A stretch of DNA of 64,000 nucleotides, from positions 51,005 through 115,004 of the forward strand of contig NZ_VLKK01000011.1 of NCBI RefSeq assembly GCF_007830065.1, read 5' to 3'. The DNA comes from Sphingobium wenxiniae (GTDB taxonomy: Bacteria > Pseudomonadota > Alphaproteobacteria > Sphingomonadales > Sphingomonadaceae). The notes beneath the pieces were generated by a model. It worked only from the letters and a program-made list of their open reading frames with translations, did not search any database and had not been told where the DNA came from. Made by a program: the position numbers and the translations under genes. Positions 57,348 through 64,000 of this stretch are shown piece by piece (position 1 is the first letter of the stretch; each line of letters starts with the position of its first letter).

Positions 57348-57366
57348 GCACCATTGGAGGCCGATC

Positions 57367-58116
57367 ATGATCTTTCGTCAGTTGTTCGAACCCGAGTCCT
57401 CGACATACACCTACCTCCTCGGCTGCCCGGAAACGCGCAAAGCCGTCCTCATCGATCCTGTCCTCGAAACGATCGAACGCGACCTTGCCGCACTTCAGGA
57501 ACTGGATCTCGAACTGGCCTATACGTTGGAGACGCATGTGCATGCGGACCATGTCACCTCGGCCTGCTATCTGCGCAGCCTTACCGGCTCCAAGATCGCG
57601 TACCCCGCCATGGACAGCCTTCCGTGTGCTGACGTCGGCGTCGCCGAGGACCAGCCCCTGACCGTCGGCGCGCTCAAGCTTCAGCCGCTGTTTACGCCGG
57701 GGCACACCGATGCCCACCATACCTACCTGGTCGATCAGCCCGATGGTCTTCGCGCCTTCACCGGCGACGCCCTGCTGATCGACGGCTGTGGGCGGACCGA
57801 TTTCCAGAACGGTGACGCCGCCACGCTCTATCACTCGGTCACGCAGAAGATTTTCACGCTGCCGGGCGACGGTCTGATCTTCCCCGCTCACGACTACAAT
57901 CATCGCCACATCACGACAGTGGCGCAGGAGCGTGAGCGAAACCCGCGCCTTGCCGGCAAGACCGTTCAGGAATTTGTCGCGATCATGGCGGCTCTCGATC
58001 TTCCCTACCCGAAGAAGATCGACGTTGCCGTTCCGGCAAACAAGCTTTGCGGTGATTGCCCAACAGATTTGCCGGAGCGGCTACGCCAAATAGGCGGCAA
58101 GTCCGAGCAGGGCTGA
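57367..58116 (+). CDS. ETHE1-like persulfide dioxygenase (Blh)
   Basis: About 249 residues from ATG 57367. The MBL motif THVHADHVTSACYLR, PGHTDAHHTYLV, FTGDALLIDGCGRTDFQ and LPGDGLIFPAHDYNH supply the 2-His/1-Asp iron site of persulfide dioxygenases. Such enzymes oxidise glutathione persulfide to sulfite. The short tail PANKLCGDCPTDLPER has an extra Cys pair. This is Blh of BigR operons. Confidence 0.9.
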   Translation: MIFRQLFEPESSTYTYLLGCPETRKAVLIDPVLETIERDLAALQELDLELAYTLETHVHADHVTSACYLRSLTGSKIAYPAMDSLPCADVGVAEDQPLTVGALKLQPLFTPGHTDAHHTYLVDQPDGLRAFTGDALLIDGCGRTDFQNGDAATLYHSVTQKIFTLPGDGLIFPAHDYNHRHITTVAQERERNPRLAGKTVQEFVAIMAALDLPYPKKIDVAVPANKLCGDCPTDLPERLRQIGGKSEQG

Positions 58117-58152
58117 GCGATCCGCTACAGGTTCATTTACAGGAGAAAGTCG

Positions 58153-58539
58153 ATGCCAACACGCACCTCGAAGCAGCTCGTTTCTGAAGCGAATGCCCTT
58201 GTCGAAACTATCGCGCCTGAGGATGCAGCCAAACTTGTCGGCAATCCCGAGGTACGGTTCGTTGACATCCGCGAGCCAGGTGAAGTCGCGAAGTCAGGGC
58301 TGGTGTCTGGTGCGGTACATGTCCCGCGCGGCCTTCTGGAATTCCAGGTCGATCCTCAAAGCCCCACCCACAATCCCAAACTCGCCGCCGGATCGCGGTT
58401 GGTGCTCTATTGTGGGTCCGGCGCCCGCTCAGCGCTTGCCGCAAAATCACTCAAGGATATGGGCGTGGAGAATGTCGCCCACGTCCCCGGCGGGTTCGCG
58501 GCGCTCAAGGATGCCGGCGCTTCAATCGCACCGGAGTAA
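58153..58539 (+). CDS. Rhodanese-like sulfurtransferase
   Basis: A 128-residue single-domain rhodanese ([52 protein letters not shown]). The active-site Cys is in [17 protein letters not shown] precedes its ATG. It would move sulfane sulfur between glutathione and sulfite, in step with the dioxygenase just upstream. Confidence 0.92.
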   Translation: MPTRTSKQLVSEANALVETIAPEDAAKLVGNPEVRFVDIREPGEVAKSGLVSGAVHVPRGLLEFQVDPQSPTHNPKLAAGSRLVLYCGSGARSALAAKSLKDMGVENVAHVPGGFAALKDAGASIAPE

Positions 58540-58586
58540 TCCCATGGCGCGCTCGAGCACCCGTCCTCGCTGGCAGGATACAATCC

Positions 58587-59426
58587 TTGGATAGCCATAT
58601 CGCATTTGCCAGCCTCGGATTGAGCCCGATTGCCATCTCCATAGGCCCGCTAGACATCCGCTGGTACTCGCTCGCCTATATCGCCGGCATTATTGCCGGA
58701 TGGTGGTATCTGTTGCGGCTGCTGGCCCAACCCGCGGCCCCGATGAACCGCCAGCAGGCTGATGATCTCGTATTCTATGCGACGCTCGGCGTCATCCTGG
58801 GTGGCCGCCTTGGCTATGTAATCTTCTACGGTCCCGAGATGATCCTCCACCCCCTGCAAATCCTCAAGCTGTGGGATGGCGGCATGTCGTTCCACGGGGG
58901 TGCCGCCGGCGTCTCGCTCGCGCTGATCCTGTTCGCGCGACGACACGGCCTCGAATGGCTGCGGGTCCATGATTATGTCGCCTGCACCGTGCCGATCGGC
59001 CTGTTCTTCGGTCGTCTCGCCAATTTCGTGAATGGCGAGCTTTGGGGAAAGCCCACCGATGTGCCCTGGGCGATTGTGTTCCCCGGAAGCCATGATGGTC
59101 TCGCCCGCCATCCCAGCCAGCTTTACGAAGCCGGGCTGGAAGGGTTGGTCCTGTTCGCCGTGCTCGCCTTCCTGTTCTGGTTCACCGACGCGCGGCGCAA
59201 GCCGGGGATGCTCGTCGGGGTGTTTCTCATCGGCTATGGTCTGGCCCGATTTACGGTCGAGTTCTTCCGAGAACCCGATGCCCAGCTTGTCGGCTTCGCA
59301 GCCAGAACAGGGCTTCACATGGGTCAGTGGCTCACGGTGCCTATGATTGCGGCAGGGATCTACCTCGTTGCCGCAGCATGGCAGCGGTCAGTCGATCACC
59401 CGGCTCAAGTTACCCGAAGCCAGTGA
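58587..59426 (+). CDS. lgt: Lgt, prolipoprotein diacylglyceryl transferase
   Basis: About 279 residues, likely from a TTG at 58587. Lgt motifs are [73 protein letters not shown] and [20 protein letters not shown]. It transfers diacylglycerol to lipoprotein Cys. The gene is normally single and chromosomal; a copy here may serve the lipoproteins of the element. Confidence 0.9.
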   Translation: MDSHIAFASLGLSPIAISIGPLDIRWYSLAYIAGIIAGWWYLLRLLAQPAAPMNRQQADDLVFYATLGVILGGRLGYVIFYGPEMILHPLQILKLWDGGMSFHGGAAGVSLALILFARRHGLEWLRVHDYVACTVPIGLFFGRLANFVNGELWGKPTDVPWAIVFPGSHDGLARHPSQLYEAGLEGLVLFAVLAFLFWFTDARRKPGMLVGVFLIGYGLARFTVEFFREPDAQLVGFAARTGLHMGQWLTVPMIAAGIYLVAAAWQRSVDHPAQVTRSQ

Positions 59427-59621
59427 CGTGCTCGCATCGGGCAGATCTGCGCTCCGCTGGAATGGCAGCGATCAACCTACGCGATTGAACATCGATCGAT
59501 TCAACCGTAGCTCCGCCCCCCGAACATTAGGTCCCTAGCGGCCAGATATCTCGCCTAAGCAGTAGCGCCAATGGCTGTGGGAGACGGCGCCAGGCTGGCG
59601 TCGGCGGCGTCCGCCCGCTCT

Positions 59622-59676
59622 AAGGTAGTGCAAACGGCGACACATATTCGTTATGTTTATCCTGCACGGGGCGCCA
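59622..59676. repeat. 55-bp imperfect direct repeat, copy B
   Basis: Second copy of the repeat at 30148-30202 (about 46 of 55 identical). It lies 141 bases past the 3' end of a serine-recombinase remnant, in a 390-bp gap (59427-59817) that shows no gene. Confidence 0.55.
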
Positions 59677-59817
59677 TTCTCGAACAAAAGAGAGAACTGC
59701 GGGCGTGGTTTTGGCCACGCCCCCGGCGGCGCTCCGTGCCAGCACGGCTTTGGAGCCGCTGATGCGGATTTCCCTATCGTTCACGCGCACCTCGCTGAGC
59801 AGCAGCCGGGCATAAGC

Positions 59818-60710
59818 CTAGCGCAGATCAGGCGGGCCGTGATGGAGCTTGTCGCGCAGGAGCAGCGCCAGCTTCTCGATCTTGGCGGGCGTGATCACTG
59901 GCTCGGCCATGGCGAGGCGACGGGTGAGGTCGGATACTTGATCGGCGAGTTCATCGCGCCGGAACCGCAGATTGACCAGCCGCTCGCGCATCGAAGCGTC
60001 CTCGGCGTCCATCAGGCCCTTTTCGACCAGTTCCAGCAGTCGGGCGATGCCTGCCTCGGCTTCCTTGTGGTCCTGGCGCATCTGACGCAGTCGATCACGA
60101 TTGCGGTCCTCGCGTTCGAGCGCCGTGCGCAGATAGTCGCTGAGCAGGCCAACGAGATGTTCGGGCTGCAATATCTGCTTCGTCACCTCGCCGATGACGA
60201 TTCCGTCGAGCTTGTCCATCGGCATGCGCAGCCCCTTGCAGCCGAAGGGACCTTCCTTGAGGCGGCGCGAGCAGCAGTAATAGCGATACTGCCCGCCCTT
60301 GCCGGTGTTCTGGATGAGGGCCGCCCCGCAATGGCCACAACGGGCGACACCAGCGAGTAGGATCGGCGAGTTGACGATACGGGGTGCAATTCGCTTCGGC
60401 GCCCGGCTCTGTAGCAACGCCTGCACGGCGTTGAAGGTCTTCTCGTCGATGATCGCGGGCACCACGAACGGAACCCACTCTGACGGCGGGCGGGGCCGAC
60501 CATTACGGCTATCGGTGCGGTTGAAGTGATGCAGGCCGTGATAGGTGGTGGAGGTCAGGATGTCGTGGACACCTCCGGTCGAGAACCTGCGTCCCCGCCG
60601 CAATATGCCGCGCTCGTTGAGCCAGGTGGCGATGGCCTTCACACCCATGGGCCGCCCTTCCACACCTGCAGCCATATCGAAGATCATGCGGACGACGCGC
60701 GCCTCGTCGT
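59818..60710 (-). pseudogene. Serine recombinase, C-terminal part only
   Basis: On the minus strand about 298 residues: NDEARVVRMIFDMAAGVEGR, GVKAIATWLNERGILRRG, a zinc-ribbon-like CGHCGAALIQNTGKGG with RYYCCSRRLKEG, and a coiled coil (EAEAGIARLLELVEKG). This is the recombinase and zinc-ribbon part of a large serine recombinase. The catalytic N-terminus is missing at 60710; the frame runs on into unrelated antisense codons. Confidence 0.8.
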
Positions 60711-60890
60711 TTGCTCGGTCACAAGAAGATCGAGACCACGATCCGCTTCTACGAGGGCCTTCTGACCGATGACGCCTTTGCCCGGTACGATGGACTGATC
60801 GAGGAGATGCGTTCGAAAGCTGCGGCCAGGCCGTCCAAGCCGTCCGGCAGCAACATCGCGGATGATTTCGACGAGGGAGACCTGCTGTGA
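60711..60890 (+). pseudogene. Tyrosine recombinase, C-terminal fragment
   Basis: LLGHKKIETTIRFYEGLL shows the LGH and catalytic Tyr (RFY) boxes of a tyrosine recombinase, followed by DDAFARYDGLIEEMRSKAAA and the stop. Only about 59 residues remain. Its stop overlaps the GTG of the next recombinase, so they were tandem genes. Confidence 0.75.
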
Positions 60891-61945
60891 CCAAACAGGC
60901 CTTCCCTCCGCTTCGGGTCGATCAGTGGCCTGCTCGCGATCGGTCTTTCTGGGAGGCCGCCCGGCGACCCAGCGGACCGTTCGACGACGATGCAGGCTTT
61001 GCCGCTGGATGGCGACCGCCCACCATAAAGATGTGCGAACGCGGCTATGGCATGCTGGTCGGCTGGCTGGATAGAAACGGCCAGCTCGATCCTTTAGCAC
61101 ATCCGTGCGACCGTGTGACGAGGGACCTGATCAGAGCATTCATCATCGAATACAGTGTCGGCCGCGCGGAAGGGACGGTCGCGGGCGCCGTCCGGGGTAT
61201 CGCCTATGTCTTGCGGGCCTGCGCACCGCCCGATGGTGTGGACTGGCTTACCAGGCTCGCGCACCGGATGACTAACACCGCCAAGCCTTCGCGCCCCAAG
61301 CTGCCGCGCATGGTGCGCATCGCCGACATCGTCTTGCTCTCCAACAGGCTGATGGACATCGGTCTGGATAAGCTGGGACAAGGCCACCGCAGCGGCGCTC
61401 CGATCTATCGCGATGGGCTGATCATCGGCCTGCTCATCCACCGCCCCGTGCGCCGTCGCAATCTCACGGACCTGCGGGTCGGTCATAACCTGATCGTCAA
61501 CGACCTCGGGATCAGGATCACGATCCCACGCGAAGAAACCAAGAAGGGCGTCCCATTCGATGGCTATGTGCCCAAACGGCTCGAACAGGCGGTCTTCACC
61601 TATCTCGATCGGGTCCGACCCGTTCTGCTCAACAGCGACATCCCGGATGAAGGCTGGCTCTGGATCGGACGCCAGGGTCGCCGGATGCCTGCTGACGATA
61701 TCAGCATCCGCGTGACGAAGACCACACGGAAGCACTTCGGAAGAGACCTTTCTCCTCACCTGTTCCGGGATTGCGCGGCCACCGAAGTTGCCCTTGAGCG
61801 CCCCGAACTTATCGGCATGACCAAGCATCTTCTCGGCCACATGACCCCGGCTTCGAGCCAGAAATTCTACAATCAGGCGACCAGCCTCACCGCCTTCTCC
61901 CGGCACTCCGATGTTATTCGCAAGCTGCGGGAGGAAGGATCGTGA
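60887..61945 (+). CDS. Tyrosine recombinase/integrase
   Basis: A 352-residue recombinase from GTG 60887. The catalytic residues are seen in HRPVRRRNLTDLRVGHNLIV (Arg I), LSPHLFRDCAATEVAL (HxxR), TKHLLGHMTPASSQKFYNQA (LGH and the Tyr). All boxes are intact. With the fragment upstream and the serine recombinase downstream it forms a multi-recombinase array. Substrate site is unknown. Confidence 0.88.
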   Translation: MTKQAFPPLRVDQWPARDRSFWEAARRPSGPFDDDAGFAAGWRPPTIKMCERGYGMLVGWLDRNGQLDPLAHPCDRVTRDLIRAFIIEYSVGRAEGTVAGAVRGIAYVLRACAPPDGVDWLTRLAHRMTNTAKPSRPKLPRMVRIADIVLLSNRLMDIGLDKLGQGHRSGAPIYRDGLIIGLLIHRPVRRRNLTDLRVGHNLIVNDLGIRITIPREETKKGVPFDGYVPKRLEQAVFTYLDRVRPVLLNSDIPDEGWLWIGRQGRRMPADDISIRVTKTTRKHFGRDLSPHLFRDCAATEVALERPELIGMTKHLLGHMTPASSQKFYNQATSLTAFSRHSDVIRKLREEGS

Positions 61946-62643
61946 CCCGCGCAGCAATTTACGTCAGAGTATCGACGGCCCGACAGGCGGAGCGTGACCT
62001 GTCGATCCCCGACCAGATCGTCCAGTGCCGCACATGGTGCCAGCGGCAGGGCATCGAGGTGGTTCAGGTCTTCTCCGAGCCGGGGGCTTCGGCGCTCGAC
62101 GAGGATCGGCCTGTATTCCAGGAGATGATCCATACCGCCAAGCGGACGGACAAACCCTTCGATCTCGTCATCGTGCATTCCCTGAGCCGGTTCAGCCGGG
62201 ACTCGCTGCACTCCGAACTCTATATCCGCGAGTTGCGGAAGGCCGGGGTCGAACTGATCTCGATCACGCAGGAGGTGGGGCAGGACCCGACCGGCGAGAT
62301 GTTCCGCAAACTGCTGCACATCTTCGACGAGCATCAGAGCCGGGAGACCGCGAAACACGTTCATCGCGCCATGCTGGAGAATGCCCGTCAGGGCTTCTGG
62401 AACGGCTCGCGACCACCCTACGGCTATGGCGTCGAGATCGCCGAGCGGCGGGGCAGCAAGGACAAGAAGGTGCTGGTCGTCAACGACGCTGACGCGAACA
62501 AGCTGCTTCGGTCATGCGCGGTGCTCCACCGGGACGGATTCGGGAAACCAGCGTCGCCCGAACCAGAAGGCGACATTGACCAGCAAGATCAGCACCGGCA
62601 CTTCGACCAGCGGGCCAATGACTGCGGCGAAGGCCACCGGTGA
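61942..62643 (+). pseudogene. Serine recombinase, N-terminal part only
   Basis: The first 188 residues are the catalytic domain: AAIYVRVSTARQAERDLSIP (nucleophile in VRVST), PFDLVIVHSLSRFSRDSLHS, and QSRETAKHVHRAMLENARQG, then RPPYGYGVEIAERRG. After VVNDADANK near 62500 the frame enters unrelated DNA antisense to acr3 and stops at 62643. The zinc ribbon part is missing. It overlaps the integrase stop by 4 bases. Confidence 0.8.
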
Positions 62644-63585
62644 GGCGAGCCCGAAGGCTGCGATCGCGACGGCGATCGCCAGCTCGAAATTGTTGCCCGC
62701 TGCAGTGAAGGCCACAGCGGTCGTGCGCGGATAGTCGCTGGCGATGAGCTTACCCATGAAGAAGCTGATAGAGAACTGAACCACGAAGTAGATCGTCAGC
62801 GGGATGGCGATGCGGATCGTATCGCCCGGCAGCGTCACGATCTCGTTGCCCTTGAGGCTGAACATGGCGACGATGGTGAAGAGCAGTGCGATCAGCGTAA
62901 TCGGCCCGATCCTTGGCAGGAAGCAGGTTTCATACCACTCGTTGCCCTTGGCCTTCGCCAGCCATCTGCGGGTGAGGTAGCCGGCAAGGAACGGGACACC
63001 GAGATAGATCAGCACCGCTTCGGCGATGGTCCAGAAGCTGACATCGATGACGCTTCCTTCGAGGCCGAACAGCGGCGGCAGGAAGGCGAGGAAGAACCAA
63101 GCGTACACGCTGAAGAACAGGATCTGGAAGATCGAGTTGAACGCGACCAGCGCGGCGACATACTGGTTGTCGCCCTTGGCGAGCTGGTTCCACACGATGA
63201 CCATGGCAATGCAGCGGGCAAGGCCGATCAGGATCAGGCCGGTCATGTATTCAGGCTTGTCGGATAGGAAGATGACCGCGAGTGCGAACATGAGCACCGG
63301 GCCGATGATCCAGTTCTGGATCAACGAGATCGCCAGCACCCGCTTGTCCTCGAAGACACGCGGCAATTCCTCATAGCGCACGCGGGCCAGCGGCGGGTAC
63401 ATCATCAGGATCAGGCCGATGGCGATGGGCACGTTGGTGCTGCCCCACGACAGGCTGTCTATCGCGCTGGGCAGGCCCTCAAATGTCGAGCCCAGCCCGA
63501 CGCCGAGTGCCATGGCGAGGAATATCCATAGGGTGAGAAAACGGTCGAGGAACGACAGACGTTCGCGCTTGGGCTGTGCGGTCAT
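62512..63585 (-). CDS. acr3: ACR3-family arsenite efflux transporter
   Basis: A 357-residue transporter with ten helices. [20 protein letters not shown] opens it, and [20 protein letters not shown] has the functional Cys. [16 protein letters not shown] ends it close to the recombinase junction, so the C-terminus appears complete. It exports arsenite. arsC lies 13 bases upstream on the same strand. Confidence 0.92.
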   Translation of the reverse strand: MTAQPKRERLSFLDRFLTLWIFLAMALGVGLGSTFEGLPSAIDSLSWGSTNVPIAIGLILMMYPPLARVRYEELPRVFEDKRVLAISLIQNWIIGPVLMFALAVIFLSDKPEYMTGLILIGLARCIAMVIVWNQLAKGDNQYVAALVAFNSIFQILFFSVYAWFFLAFLPPLFGLEGSVIDVSFWTIAEAVLIYLGVPFLAGYLTRRWLAKAKGNEWYETCFLPRIGPITLIALLFTIVAMFSLKGNEIVTLPGDTIRIAIPLTIYFVVQFSISFFMGKLIASDYPRTTAVAFTAAGNNFELAIAVAIAAFGLASPVAFAAVIGPLVEVPVLILLVNVAFWFGRRWFPESVPVEHRA

Positions 63586-63598
63586 TATCTTTCCTGGA

Positions 63599-63906
63599 TC
63601 AACTGGTGATGCGATTGCCGGCAGCGTCGATCACCTGCTCGCCGTCTTCCTTGGCAAAAGCGCCGCGTTGTTCAGCCGGGATGAGTTCAAGCACCTCTTC
63701 CGAGGGCCGGCACAGCTTGACACCGAGCGGTGAGACTACCAACGGGCGGTTGATCAGGATCGGGTGCTCCATCATCGCGTGGATCAGCTGCGCGTCAGAG
63801 AGGTCCGGATTATCGAGCCCTAGCTCGGCATAGGGTGTGCCCTTCTCGCGCAGCAGCGCGCGCGGGGAGATCCCGGCCCGTTCAATCAGGCTCTCCAGCA
63901 TAGCGC
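63599..63906 (-). pseudogene. arsC: arsC, arsenate reductase with its N-terminus cut off
   Basis: AMLESLIERAGISPRALLRE, PDLSDAQLIHAMMEHPILIN, RPLVVSPLGVKLCRPSEEVL is the C-terminal two thirds of a glutaredoxin-type ArsC. The first roughly 45 residues with the catalytic Cys (normally near residue 12) are missing. The frame continues upstream 12 residues into IS DNA. It is very unlikely to be an active reductase. Confidence 0.85.
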
Positions 63907-64000
63907 TGTTGATTTCCACTGAGAGTTGACCCGGGATTTTCATCGAGAAGTGACCCGGTTGGAAGGTATGTCCCGCTATGCGGGTGGTGGGTCAAGCGGG
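63907..64000 (-). mobile_element. IS21-family-like end inserted in arsC
   Basis: tgttgatttcc begins at 63907, right where arsC homology ends. GAGAGTTGACCCGG (63921-63934) and GAGAAGTGACCCGG (63945-63958) repeat at a 24-base interval. Terminal multiple repeats and a TG start are typical of IS21 ends. The transposase would lie beyond the window. Confidence 0.55.

Overview
The window is GC-rich DNA with the gene families and codon bias of an alphaproteobacterium. The closest fit is a sphingomonad (Sphingobium/Novosphingobium/Sphingomonas type); this is inferred from gene content, not from a database match. It reads as a conjugative element (ICE or plasmid) whose transfer module is followed by metal- and sulfur-stress cargo and cut by recombinase and IS remnants. 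No rRNA, tRNA or CRISPR array was seen.

Region 1 (1-18.1 kb, all + strand) is a Trb-type conjugation module. It starts with small regulatory proteins (DUF2285, a frameshifted DUF6499/DUF2285 gene, an excisionase-like HTH, DUF2840). Then come the TraF-type S26 peptidase, DUF736, a lytic transglycosylase, a DUF3363-type relaxase, the TraG coupling protein and a CopG-type protein. The mating-pair genes trbB-C-D-E-J-K-L-F-G-I and DUF2274 follow, many with 4-base start/stop overlaps.

Region 2 (18.1-30.0 kb, - strand) opens with a small exclusion-like protein and a LysR regulator, then divalent-cation genes: a His-tailed MFS exporter, a membrane-anchored protein, HupE/UreJ, a CzcCBA-type RND system with a His-rich CzcI-like protein, DUF1289, the CDF exporter DmeF and its repressor DmeR. 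The set suggests nickel/cobalt/zinc handling.

Region 3 (30.0-31.3 kb) holds a broken Tn3-family resolvase, possible res motifs and repeats. One 55-bp repeat recurs at 59.6 kb.

Region 4 (31.3-51.3 kb) is iron and copper cargo: a TonB siderophore receptor behind a Fur-like box, small membrane or secreted proteins, a CnrY/X/H-like ECF sigma module, copA-copB, DUF305, DUF411, DUF2231, a thioredoxin-reductase-like flavoprotein, copC-copD, a very unusual SDR/Met-His linker/SPW/VKOR-like fusion, a cytochrome c-FTR1 permease and a Cys-rich copper-storage protein. The cnrX-type sensor keeps all five metal-site residues with exact spacing.

Region 5 (51.4-59.4 kb) has an orphan nuclease-like gene, IS3 and serine-recombinase remnants, a CueO-like multicopper oxidase with a small coupled ORF, and a BigR/SqrR-type persulfide-sensing operon (BigR, YeeE pair, TauE/SafE, ETHE1-like dioxygenase, rhodanese, Lgt).

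Region 6 (59.4-64 kb) is a rearranged recombinase cluster: two parts of serine recombinases on opposite strands around tandem tyrosine recombinases. It is joined to acr3 and an arsC whose 5' end is cut by an IS21-like end at the window edge.
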